Below are positions 45,687-54,459 of a DNA stretch of 64,000 bases, piece after piece (position 1 is the stretch's first letter; every line of letters starts with the position of its first letter). This DNA comes from Streptomyces sp. DvalAA-43 (GTDB taxonomy: Bacteria > Actinomycetota > Actinomycetes > Streptomycetales > Streptomycetaceae): positions 62,001 through 126,000 of the forward strand of contig NZ_FMBW01000030.1 in NCBI RefSeq assembly GCF_900091725.1. The letters are read 5' to 3'. The notes below the pieces were generated by a model. That model had not been told where the DNA came from. It saw only the letters and a program-made list of their open reading frames with translations, and made no database searches. The translations under genes were made by a program, and so were the position numbers.

Positions 45687-46814
45687 TCAGGTGGTCAGGA
45701 GGCGATGGGCCGCCGCCACGACGGCTGCCGCGATGCCCACGAGCACCAACACCGCGCCCAGCCCGTAGGCGCGGTACGCGTTCCGGGCCCGGCGCGGGTA
45801 GTCGCCCGCCGCGGGGTCGCGGCGGGCGGCCAGGCGCAGGTAGGCGACGGTCGAACCGGCCAGTTCGGTGGCCCCGCACAACTGGCTCGCGATCCGGTAG
45901 CCGTCGAGCGGCGGGAACGGGACGAGCATGGCCAGCGCCTGCACGCTGCCCAGGAGCAGCAGCGCGCCGAGTGCGTCGCGCGTCGCGGTGTCCAGGGGGG
46001 CGAACAGCCACAGCGCGCAGAACGGCAACAGGAACAGCAGGTTCATCACGGCGCCGGCCAGCGCCGTCTGGATGCGTTGCCAACGGGAGCCGAGGTAGAG
46101 GTAGTTGCCGACCGTGCAGTACATGATGACCACGGGCAGTCGCCAGCGCAGTCCGATTTCGGCCACGGTGCCGCCATGGTGCCGGGCGACCACCCCGTGG
46201 GCCAGTTCGTGCAGCGCGGTGCTGAACCAGAGCAGCGTGGCGGCCCCCACCAGCAGCACCGGATTGCCGAACAGCCCCTTGGTGGCGTCGAGCAGTTCAC
46301 CGATCCGGAGGGCGGCCACCACCTCCATCGCCAGCACCAGGGCCAGCAGTGGCACCAGCCAGCCGGGCGTCAGCAGGAAGCCGACCGCCCGGTGCAGCCG
46401 GTCGGTGGTGGCGTCCGCGTCGGCGACCAGCCGGATGCTGCCGCGCAGCAGCCCGCGGTCGGGCTCGGCGGGCGCGGACGCGGGCCCACCGGCCGGGCGG
46501 GCGGGCGCCCCGGCCAGCAGTCCGCGAGTGCCGAGCATCCGCAGGATCTGCTGCCAGCGGGCGCCGTCCAGCCTGCGCCCGTACTCCCGCGCGTACTCCT
46601 CGCCGATCTCCGCCAGGCTGCGGCTGCCGTCCATCCGGGCGATCAGGAAGTGCTCCTTGGCCCCGACCCGGAACGAGCCGCCCCCGGCGGTGTCCTTGAT
46701 CAGGTGCACCGTCGCCGCGCCCTGGAGCATCGCGTCGCTCAGCAGGACCTGGGGGCCCAGCTCGGGCCGGTACTCGGCGAGGCCCTCGACGGCCCTGGGC
46801 GGGATGGCGCTCAT
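45687..46814 (-). CDS. M50 (site-2-protease-like) membrane metalloprotease with N-terminal PqqD/RRE-like domain, 375 aa
   Basis: Residues ~20-105 form a small winged-helix-like domain (HFLIARMDGSRSLAEIGEEYAREYGRRLDGARWQQILRMLGTRGLLAG) resembling PqqD/RRE leader-binding domains. About six membrane segments follow, with the zinc-protease motif HELAHG (202-207) and the third-ligand motif LDGY (303-306). Such proteins occur in other RiPP clusters (YydH-like peptidases) and could cut the leader near VLA-GS. The ATG at 46814 overlaps the elimination-protein stop by four bases (ATGA). No other peptidase except the M20 protein is present in the cluster, so this is my leader-peptidase candidate, inferred. 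Confidence 0.82.
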   Translation of the reverse strand: MSAIPPRAVEGLAEYRPELGPQVLLSDAMLQGAATVHLIKDTAGGGSFRVGAKEHFLIARMDGSRSLAEIGEEYAREYGRRLDGARWQQILRMLGTRGLLAGAPARPAGGPASAPAEPDRGLLRGSIRLVADADATTDRLHRAVGFLLTPGWLVPLLALVLAMEVVAALRIGELLDATKGLFGNPVLLVGAATLLWFSTALHELAHGVVARHHGGTVAEIGLRWRLPVVIMYCTVGNYLYLGSRWQRIQTALAGAVMNLLFLLPFCALWLFAPLDTATRDALGALLLLGSVQALAMLVPFPPLDGYRIASQLCGATELAGSTVAYLRLAARRDPAAGDYPRRARNAYRAYGLGAVLVLVGIAAAVVAAAHRLLTT

Positions 46815-47908
46815 CCCGGCTCCCGCAGCGCCCGGCCGAGGACGTGCGCGAGATACGCCTCGTCCCGGATCGTCACGTGCAGCCGGTTGTTGGTCATGTG
46901 CATGTACGGGGAGAGCAGCAGCGGCAGCGAGGCCGCCGGATCGGTGACGACTTCGTCGCGCTCCCCGTCCCAGGACCGGAAGACCAGATCGCCGTTGCGG
47001 CTCAGCCCGACCGCGCGTTCCCGCAGTTCGGCGCAGTGCTCGGCCCATCCGGCGAGGAAGCCGGGCAGCCGCGCCGTGCCACCCTCCCCGGTCCCGGCGT
47101 CAGCCGGTGCGGCGACGGCGGCGCGGACACGGGCGAAGCGGGCGGCCAGGCCGGGAGCCATGGCCGCGTAGTTGCGGTCGTACTCGTCGCTGCCGATGAA
47201 CCCGGTACCGGGGAACGCCTTGTGCCAGAACTCGTAGTAGCTGTCCAGGTAGTCGGCGAGCTCGGTGCGGTCCGGCAGGAACGCGGCGGACATCACCATC
47301 ATCAGCTGGGCGGAGGTGCCGAGCAGCACGGTCCTCAAGTGGAGGTTCTTCGTCCGGAAAGCGTCGATGACCAGGTCGCTGGAGTGCCGGAAGTGCCATT
47401 CGGCCAGCTCGATCCCGGCCGGGCCGCCGTATTTGCCGTACTCCGGCTCGTACGGCTCGGCGCTGCGCGAGTTGTTCGGCCGCAGCCGCATCCGGCCCTG
47501 GTCGTCGGTGAAGTGACCGCGCTCGGCACCGGGGAACTCGATGTCGAACAGGGTGTTGTAGAAGTCGTTGAGGAAGCCGGAGTCCACCTCGTACAGGGCG
47601 GGCCGTTCGGCGAGGAACGCGTCCACCGCCGCTTCCGTCCGGCGCCGGACCTCGGCCTCGGCCCCGGGGGACGCGGGCCTGATCCGCAGCCGGACGTGCG
47701 GCCCCTCCAGCCAGTAGTTGATGAAGAAGTAGCCGTCGAGCAGGCCGTCCGCCGTCAGCTCCTCGACCAGCGGGCGGACGCACTGGGTCAGCATGGGCCG
47801 CGGGTTGGCGGCGTAGAAGATGTGCGTGGCCTGCCAGGCTCCCGCCCGGCCGGTGCCGGTGGTGGCGGTGGTACCGGCGGCGGTCCGCGCGGGTTGCGCC
47901 GTACTCAT
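46811..47908 (-). CDS. LanB C-terminal/thiopeptide-type elimination domain protein, 365 aa
   Basis: A single SpaB_C/thiopeptide-type bacteriocin domain: WQATHIFYAANPRPMLTQCVRPLVEEL, GYFFINYWLEGPHVRLRIRPAS, YEPEYGKYGGPAGIELAEWHFRHSSDLV, and a C-terminal MHMTNNRLHVTIRDEAYLAHVL. In split LanB systems this subunit eliminates glutamate from glutamylated Ser/Thr to give dehydroalanine or dehydrobutyrine. The related [4+2] pyridine synthase (TbtD/TclM) belongs to the same family, so a different reaction cannot be excluded. Starts ATG at 47908, overlapping the glutamylation gene stop by four bases. Confidence 0.88.
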   Translation of the reverse strand: MSTAQPARTAAGTTATTGTGRAGAWQATHIFYAANPRPMLTQCVRPLVEELTADGLLDGYFFINYWLEGPHVRLRIRPASPGAEAEVRRRTEAAVDAFLAERPALYEVDSGFLNDFYNTLFDIEFPGAERGHFTDDQGRMRLRPNNSRSAEPYEPEYGKYGGPAGIELAEWHFRHSSDLVIDAFRTKNLHLRTVLLGTSAQLMMVMSAAFLPDRTELADYLDSYYEFWHKAFPGTGFIGSDEYDRNYAAMAPGLAARFARVRAAVAAPADAGTGEGGTARLPGFLAGWAEHCAELRERAVGLSRNGDLVFRSWDGERDEVVTDPAASLPLLLSPYMHMTNNRLHVTIRDEAYLAHVLGRALREPG

Positions 47909-50679
47909 GACGGGTTGGTCCTTTCGACGGGGGCGGCGGTCTCCACCGCGAGTTCGGCGACGTGGCGGCCCCGGCCGGAGACGGTGTGCAGGCCGTCCTC
48001 GTCGGGGAGCATCTCCCGGAACACGACCCGTGCCCCGGCCGTCTTGATCAGGGCCTCGAACGCGGCCAGCGAGAGCGGGCTGTCGAAGTCGACGTAGCAG
48101 GGTTTGGCGCCGGTCGCGCCGCGCGCCCCGCTGTCGGCGACGGTCGCGAACACCCGGTCCGGCAGCCCGTGGGCGCGGCGGAACGCCTGCCAGCCCAGGA
48201 ACCACGCGTCGTCCGCTCCGGCCGGCGGGCGCAGCGGCAGTCCGGCGGCGGGCGCGCTCCAGCTCCGCCGGCTGAGGACCACGCTGCCGTGCCGGACCCG
48301 GGGCCGGCTGGTGACCCCGTCGACCGGCGCACCTTCCGGGACGCCGCCCCACACGTTCAGCGGGGACATCGAGGTCGGCGAGAGCAGGAGCAGGGTGCGG
48401 GGCAGCTCGGGCAGGGCGAGCGGGACGAGGTATCCGAGGTAGACCGGCACCACCTCCCTGCCGAGCCGGGTGGAGCGCAGCACCAGACGGTCCGCGTCGC
48501 GGTCGTGGACGAGGTGGAGGTCGTCCAGGTGTATCCGGTACTCCTCGGGCAGGGTGCCGCGCTCGCCGGGGCAGACGATCTCGTACTCGGTGAGGCGGCC
48601 GTGCAGGTTGAGGTTGCTGGTCACCGGCCCGCCGGTGACCTCGGCGAGGACCGCGTCGTCGGGCAGCAGGTCCACGGTGGCGGCGAGGAGCTGCGCGTCG
48701 AGGCCGTCGAAGAGGTGGGTGAACCTGCTGAACGGGAAGGACACCCCGCCGTAGGAGCGGTTGAGCACGACCAGCGGGTCGCCGGGCCGGTCCGCGATCT
48801 GCACATGATGGGCCAGTGGCGCGAACTCGCCGTGCAGCGTGTCGAGTTCGGCGGCGACCTCGTCGAGGAGGGCACCGTCCAACCGGATTTCGGCACCGCC
48901 GTGCTCCGGCCGCCCGCCCCGGCCCGCCTCCCAGTCCGCCCACAGGCCGCGCATCCGCTCCACGAAGGTCTGCCGGGCGGTGTCGAGGGCCTTGAGCTGC
49001 GGCAGCGACAGCCAGTTCTCCTCGGGGACGTAGGTGCCGTCCGCGTCGAAGGCGGTGCGCTTGGCGGTGAACGACATGTACTGGTCGAAGAAGTCCTCGT
49101 GGAAGTCGTGGACCAGTTTCAGCAGGTCGTCGCAGCGCCCGCCCTGCCCGTACCGGGCGAGGAAGAACCCCTTGAACGTGATGCGCTGCGGCAGTGTCAG
49201 GTCGAAGGCGGGAAGAACGCGCTCCACCGCCCCGAGCGGCCCGGCCGCCAGCCGCTCCCAGGCGGACGCCGACAGCTCGGTGTGCCGCCCGGCCGCCACG
49301 TCCTCGTAGAGCAGGGTCTGCGGGACCCGGGCCCCGTCCACGCCGAGCTCCTCCTCCTGGAGGGCGCGCAGCGCGGTACGCAACTCCCCCATCAGCGCCC
49401 GGCGTCCGGCCGGGTCCGCGTCGGCGAACCGCTCGATCCCGGACGCCGGGGCCTCCAGCCGCCCGGCGAGCCGGTCGGCCCAGGGACGGCCGAGACCGCG
49501 CAGCGAGTCCTGGAAGGCACGCAGCGGATCGGTGTCGTGGACCTCGGTCCGCAGGCACGGCACCTGCACCATGCCGATGTCCAGAAGCGCCTGGAGGTAC
49601 TGGGCGCACTCCTCCGGGTCCGCGTCCCGGTCCCTTGCGAGCCAGTCGGCCAGCTCCCCGTACCGGAGGGTGCCGCACTTCTCGAACAGGCCGAGGAGGC
49701 GTTCCAGGGTGCCGCTGCGGCGCAGGAAGAACAGCCGGTCCTTCACCGCGTCGAAGGTGACGGCGGTGTCCTCGTCGCCCTGGGTGATCCAGCGGCGGAC
49801 GTAACGGACCCGGTCGTCGTCGCGGCCCCAGCCGGAGGCGGGCGCGACCGGCAGATCGGCCCGGCGCACCGGGTCGGCGATCACGGCCTCGGTGAGCCGT
49901 CCGACGGCGGCGACGTTCAGCCGCAGCCTGCCGTCCCACGTGTCGTCGACCCGCACCCGCAGGCCCCGGTCCGGGCCGCCCTCACCGTCCGGGCCGCCGT
50001 CCTGGCCGCCGCCCTCACCGAAGGTGCCGAGGGCGACCCCGGTGAACGTGGAGAACGGGCTCGTCTTGCACGCCGTGCGGTACAGGTACGAGAGGAGCGA
50101 GCGCTCGATCTTGCGCTGCTTCTTGTCCGGCGGCGCGGCGGCGTCGGACCGGACGTAGCCGTCCAGCTGCGCGTCCAGGGCCGGGGAGGCGAGCAGCAGC
50201 GCCTTGCGCAGCCGTTCCTCCCCCGCCAGGGCGCGCAGGTGCCCGCGGGCGCGGGCGGTCTCCGCGGCGAGCAGAGCGGCGCCCGCCGCCCGCTGCTCCT
50301 CCAGGCGGCGCCGTCCGGCGAGCCAGGCGGTCAGCGCGTCGCCGGCCGGCCCGTCGAGCCCGCGCACCAGGGCCAGGGCGCGGTCGGCCGCCCCGGGCCG
50401 GGGCAGCCGGTTGTTGAAGATGTCGCGGCGCAGCGCGAGCAGGGTGCGGCGCAGCGTCTCGTCCTCGCTGCCGCCGACCAGGTCGTGGAGCAGGTCGCCG
50501 AGCCGTTCGCCGTCGGCGCGCACCCGTTCGGTGGCGCGCAGGACGTCGTCGGCCCAGCGTCGGCTGTCCGGGCAGCGCAAGCCCCGCACGCTGTCGACGG
50601 GCAGCCCGGCGACCCGCAGCATGAAGCGGGGGCGGGTGACGGCCGCGGGGGCGGCGGTGGCCGGGTGTTCCGGCGTCAT
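47905..50679 (-). CDS. LanB-type tRNA-dependent glutamylation protein (Lant_dehydr_N), 924 aa
   Basis: A large protein without the C-terminal elimination domain. The Lant_dehydr N-terminal family pattern appears as PRFMLRVAGLPVDSVRGL, SLLSYLYRTACKTSPFSTFTGVALG (conserved TPF motif) and later FPFSRFTHLFDGLDAQLL-like elements. Such proteins transfer Glu from Glu-tRNA to Ser/Thr of the peptide, first step of dehydration. The ATG at 50679 (residues MTPEHPATAAPA) is chosen because GGGGAGACCCCGCC precedes it; a GTG at 50736 would add 19 residues. It is the first gene of a tightly coupled set with the elimination protein and the M50 protease. Confidence 0.9.
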   Translation of the reverse strand: MTPEHPATAAPAAVTRPRFMLRVAGLPVDSVRGLRCPDSRRWADDVLRATERVRADGERLGDLLHDLVGGSEDETLRRTLLALRRDIFNNRLPRPGAADRALALVRGLDGPAGDALTAWLAGRRRLEEQRAAGAALLAAETARARGHLRALAGEERLRKALLLASPALDAQLDGYVRSDAAAPPDKKQRKIERSLLSYLYRTACKTSPFSTFTGVALGTFGEGGGQDGGPDGEGGPDRGLRVRVDDTWDGRLRLNVAAVGRLTEAVIADPVRRADLPVAPASGWGRDDDRVRYVRRWITQGDEDTAVTFDAVKDRLFFLRRSGTLERLLGLFEKCGTLRYGELADWLARDRDADPEECAQYLQALLDIGMVQVPCLRTEVHDTDPLRAFQDSLRGLGRPWADRLAGRLEAPASGIERFADADPAGRRALMGELRTALRALQEEELGVDGARVPQTLLYEDVAAGRHTELSASAWERLAAGPLGAVERVLPAFDLTLPQRITFKGFFLARYGQGGRCDDLLKLVHDFHEDFFDQYMSFTAKRTAFDADGTYVPEENWLSLPQLKALDTARQTFVERMRGLWADWEAGRGGRPEHGGAEIRLDGALLDEVAAELDTLHGEFAPLAHHVQIADRPGDPLVVLNRSYGGVSFPFSRFTHLFDGLDAQLLAATVDLLPDDAVLAEVTGGPVTSNLNLHGRLTEYEIVCPGERGTLPEEYRIHLDDLHLVHDRDADRLVLRSTRLGREVVPVYLGYLVPLALPELPRTLLLLSPTSMSPLNVWGGVPEGAPVDGVTSRPRVRHGSVVLSRRSWSAPAAGLPLRPPAGADDAWFLGWQAFRRAHGLPDRVFATVADSGARGATGAKPCYVDFDSPLSLAAFEALIKTAGARVVFREMLPDEDGLHTVSGRGRHVAELAVETAAPVERTNPS

Positions 50680-50736
50680 GGCGGGGTCTCCCCTTCTCGT
50701 TCCGGTCGTCTCGTGGAGCTCATGGGGCGGGCGCAC

Positions 50737-52314
50737 TCAGGCGATCTCGTACCGGAAGTCGGCCGGGGCGGGCCGCTCGTTGCCGATCATCATGATCAGC
50801 AGCGGAGCCTCGCCGGTGCCGTCGAGGCCGAGTTCCTCGATGTACGAGATGTTGTCGAAGCCCAGGGCGACGCCGCAGCCGACGCCGAGGGCGGACGCGG
50901 TGGTGTACGTGGTCTGCGCGATCGCCCCGACGGTGGCGTTGACCAGGCGGTAGCCGCGGTCCCCGACGGCGTCGAGGACCGCGTCGGTGCGGACGGTGGG
51001 CACCAGGACCGCCGCCGCCTGCTCCAGGTTGTAGTTCGACAGGAAGTAGTTCTTCTGGAGGAAGACGCCCGGCGCGCCCGCCTTCACCAGGCGCAGGCTG
51101 TGTGCCTCGGGGTCGTACTCGTACGCCCCGGGTTCTATCCCGTCGACGTGGCCGACGAACGCGTAGAGCTTCGCCAGCCGGTGCCCGCCGCCGTCCCCTC
51201 CGATCAGCGAACCGGCCGCCGTGGCCGCCAGGCAGGACGCCAGCTGCTCGGCGGTCAGGGGGTGCTGGGCGTCGAAGCGGCCGAAGCTGCTGCGGCGGGC
51301 GCGCAGCGCGGTACGGACGTCGGTGGAGAGCGGCGGGCGGGGCGGCAGCGCCGTCGTGGGCCGGTCCGGGACGGCGGGGTGCGCGGCGGCCGGGGCGAGC
51401 GCACCGGGGCCGGGGCGCTCGGTGGCCCGGGCGGCCGTCACGGACTGCATCCGCCGCAGCGCGTCGAAACCGAGGACGGTGCGCGAGCGCTCCTGGTCAC
51501 GGTGGCGCACCGACACCGGGACCGGGCCGGGGGTACGGGAGGCGACGGAACCGGCCCACTTCAGCGGGACGACGGCGAAGACGCCCTCCTCCACCGTGTC
51601 GATCCCGAGCAGCCGTCCGAGGCGTTCCTCGTCGAACCAGAGCGCGGGCTCGACGGACAGCCCGCGCGCCCCGGCCCACATCCGCCAGGTCTGGAGGCAC
51701 GCGCCGAGGTCCATGGTCACGGCGTGGAAGGAGAAGTTGTTGTACTTGAAGGCGTTCTGCCAGTACTTGATGGACAGGACCAGGTACTGGTCGGTGTCCG
51801 GGCCCGGGGCCCCGTCCCCGAGCGCAGCCCGCACCTCCCCGGTCACGTCGCCGGTCAGCAGCCGCCGCATGGCGTGGTGCCGGGTGGAGTAGTAGTGCAC
51901 CCCGGGCGGCACCGGGGCGCCGGGCCCGGAGACCCAGTGCACGGCGACCGGGTAGAGGCCGCCGCCGGAGGCGGTGCCCCGGGACCAGTTGGCGAGCGGG
52001 TAGAACGGCAGGGCGTTCAGGTCGGTGTTGGCCTGGACGCCGAGGCGGCGGCCGGTCAGCCCGTAGGAGTCACGGAGCATCCCGGACAGCAGCGCGAGGT
52101 CGAACGCGCCGTCCCCGCCGGTGTCCCGGGCCAGGCCCCGGTCCAGGTCCGCGTGGGCCGGGTAGGCGCAGTCGGGCAGCGGCGTGCTGTCGGTGCCGGG
52201 GTAGAACTTGGTCTTGCGCGGCCCGTCCGACCAGTTCGGCACGTAGTCGGCGGGGTCCATCGGGATGCGGCCGCGGTGAAGGATCGCGGTGGCGTATTCA
52301 TGGGCGTACCCCAT
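50737..52314 (-). CDS. SagB-type FMN-dependent azoline dehydrogenase with two nitroreductase domains, 525 aa
   Basis: The N-terminal half (~40-290) shows SGMLRDSYGLTGRR, SGGGLYPVAVHWVS and QYLVLSIKYWQNAFKYNNFSFHAVTMDLG. The C-terminal half (~330-525) repeats the fold with RRSSFGRFD, VNATVGAIAQTTYTTASALGVGCGVALGF and LIMMIGNERP. Such proteins oxidise azolines to azoles with FMN. The ATG at 52314 is supported by GAGGAG six bases before it (52321-52326); an earlier GTG at 52332 overlaps that site. Stop lies 57 bases before the LanB gene start. Confidence 0.92.
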   Translation of the reverse strand: MGYAHEYATAILHRGRIPMDPADYVPNWSDGPRKTKFYPGTDSTPLPDCAYPAHADLDRGLARDTGGDGAFDLALLSGMLRDSYGLTGRRLGVQANTDLNALPFYPLANWSRGTASGGGLYPVAVHWVSGPGAPVPPGVHYYSTRHHAMRRLLTGDVTGEVRAALGDGAPGPDTDQYLVLSIKYWQNAFKYNNFSFHAVTMDLGACLQTWRMWAGARGLSVEPALWFDEERLGRLLGIDTVEEGVFAVVPLKWAGSVASRTPGPVPVSVRHRDQERSRTVLGFDALRRMQSVTAARATERPGPGALAPAAAHPAVPDRPTTALPPRPPLSTDVRTALRARRSSFGRFDAQHPLTAEQLASCLAATAAGSLIGGDGGGHRLAKLYAFVGHVDGIEPGAYEYDPEAHSLRLVKAGAPGVFLQKNYFLSNYNLEQAAAVLVPTVRTDAVLDAVGDRGYRLVNATVGAIAQTTYTTASALGVGCGVALGFDNISYIEELGLDGTGEAPLLIMMIGNERPAPADFRYEIA

Positions 52315-52326
52315 GGCGGGCTCCTC

Positions 52327-52415
52327 GGTCACGGAAAGGGGTGCGGGCGGTCGGCGGGGCAGCGGTCGCGGCGGGCGGCCCCGGGCGGTCGGCGGTCACG
52401 GGAAGGGGTGCGGGG
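52327..52415 (-). repeat. Imperfect duplicate of the YcaO gene 3' end in the intergenic gap
   Basis: The end of the second YcaO gene (CCGCACCCCTTCCCGTGACCG) recurs as CCGCACCCCTTTCCGTGACCG about 63 bases further downstream, directly before the SagB ribosome site. The second copy is out of frame with the first. Confidence 0.75.
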
Positions 52416-54459
52416 CCGGGTTGAGGTCGGCGTCGGTCAGGTCGCGGTCGCGCAGCCCGGCGGCGCGCAGCGCGGTGCGCAGCCGGTCCATGCCGAGGGC
52501 GCGCTGTCTGCTCCGGCCGAAGTCGATCGGCAGCAGCCCCGGTACCAGGACGCTGACCGTGGTCAGCCCCAGTTCCCGCTGTTCCGGCATGGTCTGGTCG
52601 ACGACGACCACATCGAATCCGGCGGCGGTGACGGCGTCCACGCACCGGTTCAGGTCCTCGCGCAGGTCGTCGGAGACCGGCGGCACCGACCCGTTCCCGT
52701 ACAGCTCGTCGAAGGACCGCTTGGGAGGGCGCGGGGCGCCCGGTTCACCGAGCAGGAAGTGCGCGTGGTGGCCCATCTCGGGCAGGCCGTAGACCAGCGG
52801 GTGGTCGTGCAGCGCCTCGACCTGGTCGAAGTCGGCGGCCATGGCGCGCAGCCGGTCCCGGTCGCGCTCGGTGCGGCGGGGCAGGTTGACCGCGTCGGTG
52901 GCGATCTCGCACAGCGCCCCGGCCAGGCCCGCCTCCGGGTCGAGGCCGGCCCCGGCACCGAAGCACATCAGGCCCGGCCCGCCGTCCCGGCGCACCGCCA
53001 CCCCGGTGACGACCGGGATCGGGAAGGTGATCCGGGTGTCGAAGAAGCGGGCCTCGTAGCCGTACATCTCCAGCCGGTCGATCATCCGCCGGGTGGCGGG
53101 GCGGCGGCTGCTGGCCGGGTCGATCTCCGGCAGCGCCGCCCGCCCGTACCAGGTGAGCAGGAAGGCGTCGCGCTCGACGACCTCCATCAGCCCGCAGTAG
53201 ACGGCCTCCTCCAGGCAGCCGCCGGAGGCGCAGCCGTTGGAGCTCTCCTGGACGAAGCGGTTCTCCAGTCCGGGGGCGTGGTAGTACGTGAGGACCTCGG
53301 GCACCAGGATCGTGCGCCGGTCGCGCAGCGACCAGCCCTGGACCCAGGGGACCGGGCGGTCCGGGGTGAAGGGGGCTACCCGGGGGTTGGCGCGGTGGAA
53401 CGCGTCCGAGTACAGCCCGCAGACCCGGGGGTCGAGCGCGTGCTCGCCGCGGGCCCGCAGGGCGTTCAGGGAGTCCGTCGTCCCGGCCCGCTTGGCCCGG
53501 GGCCGCATGCCCGCGTACCGCTCCAGCCCCTCCAGCACCCCGATCCGCATGGACTCGGCGTAGGTGTCGGCGTGGCCGCCCCAGAACGTCTCGCGCAGGT
53601 ACTCGCCCGAGCGCATCGAGAAGCAGCCGATGGTCGCCGAGGTGGAGGTGGAGGAGACGTCCTGGACGACGGACGGGCCGAGCGAGCCGCACACCGGGTT
53701 GGCGTAGGGCTCGACCGGCAGGTCGTACGCCTCGATGTCCCGGACCCGGAAGCCGCCGGGGCGGCGCTTGGGCGCGGGGCCCAGGACGAGCTCCGCCGCC
53801 TCGGCGGTGTCCTGCTCGCTCATCCCGCAGCGCGGGCACTCGGGGTCGGGGACGAACGGATAGTGACGGACCGTCAGCGTCTCCAGGTCCACCAGGTGCA
53901 CCGCCGGGCGGGTGCCGGTCCGCGGCCCGGCACCGGCCAGCCTGGCCGCGACCAGTCCGGCCAGGGCGTGCACGGCGAACGGTGTGGGGTACGGGGACTC
54001 CCCGGCCGCCCGGGTGCCGGAGCCGAGCTCCAACGCCTCGCGCAGCGCGACGGAGCGGACCGCCTGCCAGCGGCGCTCAAGGCACCGGACGCAGGCCCGC
54101 CCGCCGTCGCGCTTCCCGGACGCGAGGGGTGCGAAGGGGCCGACGACGGCGTGCCGGCCGTAGAACCGCACGGGCACGGCGCCGGATCCGGCGGACGCAC
54201 CGGGGCCGCCGGACGCGCCCACCGCTCCGCCCGCTTCGCCTATACCTCCTACTCCGCCCGCACCGCCCGCACCGTCCGCTCCGCCTACACCCCCTACTCC
54301 GTCCACTCCGCCCGCGAAGGCGTCGCGCACCCCGAGCGGTGCCACGTCCAGCGGGGGCGGTGTCCCGTACCCGGCCAGCGCCTCCCGGAGCGCCGTCGTG
54401 AGGGCATGTGCGGTCCGGGACAGCACGGGAGCCTCCCGGACCGGAGCGTCAACGGGCAT
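52396..54459 (-). CDS. YcaO-type azoline cyclodehydratase, 687 aa (second of two)
   Basis: Same layout as the other YcaO: CxxC pairs at residues 123/126 and 208/211, then the YcaO core with NGCASGGCLEEAVYCGLMEVVERDAF and ending NPAPHPFP. Residues ~51-95 form a Gly/Ala-rich insertion absent from its paralogue, encoded by short DNA repeats at about 54190-54315. Starts ATG at 54459, overlapping the ThiF-protein stop by 11 bases, with GGAGAGG nine bases upstream. Having two stand-alone YcaO proteins suggests separate substrates or sites (for example Cys versus Ser/Thr), but this is inference. Confidence 0.92.
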   Translation of the reverse strand: MPVDAPVREAPVLSRTAHALTTALREALAGYGTPPPLDVAPLGVRDAFAGGVDGVGGVGGADGAGGAGGVGGIGEAGGAVGASGGPGASAGSGAVPVRFYGRHAVVGPFAPLASGKRDGGRACVRCLERRWQAVRSVALREALELGSGTRAAGESPYPTPFAVHALAGLVAARLAGAGPRTGTRPAVHLVDLETLTVRHYPFVPDPECPRCGMSEQDTAEAAELVLGPAPKRRPGGFRVRDIEAYDLPVEPYANPVCGSLGPSVVQDVSSTSTSATIGCFSMRSGEYLRETFWGGHADTYAESMRIGVLEGLERYAGMRPRAKRAGTTDSLNALRARGEHALDPRVCGLYSDAFHRANPRVAPFTPDRPVPWVQGWSLRDRRTILVPEVLTYYHAPGLENRFVQESSNGCASGGCLEEAVYCGLMEVVERDAFLLTWYGRAALPEIDPASSRRPATRRMIDRLEMYGYEARFFDTRITFPIPVVTGVAVRRDGGPGLMCFGAGAGLDPEAGLAGALCEIATDAVNLPRRTERDRDRLRAMAADFDQVEALHDHPLVYGLPEMGHHAHFLLGEPGAPRPPKRSFDELYGNGSVPPVSDDLREDLNRCVDAVTAAGFDVVVVDQTMPEQRELGLTTVSVLVPGLLPIDFGRSRQRALGMDRLRTALRAAGLRDRDLTDADLNPAPHPFP
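54190..54315 (-). repeat. Short GC-rich repeats coding the Gly/Ala insertion of the second YcaO
   Basis: Irregular 9-base-like units (ACTCCGCCC, ACCGCCCGC, CCTACTCCG) run through this part of the gene and give a run of about 40 Gly/Ala/Val residues. The reading frame is preserved. Confidence 0.7.

Noticed and set aside
46811..47908. Assigning this protein as the [4+2] pyridine synthase
   Set aside because: It is the only SpaB_C-type protein beside a glutamylation protein that lacks an elimination domain, so elimination is the simpler role. The alternative is kept open in the findings.
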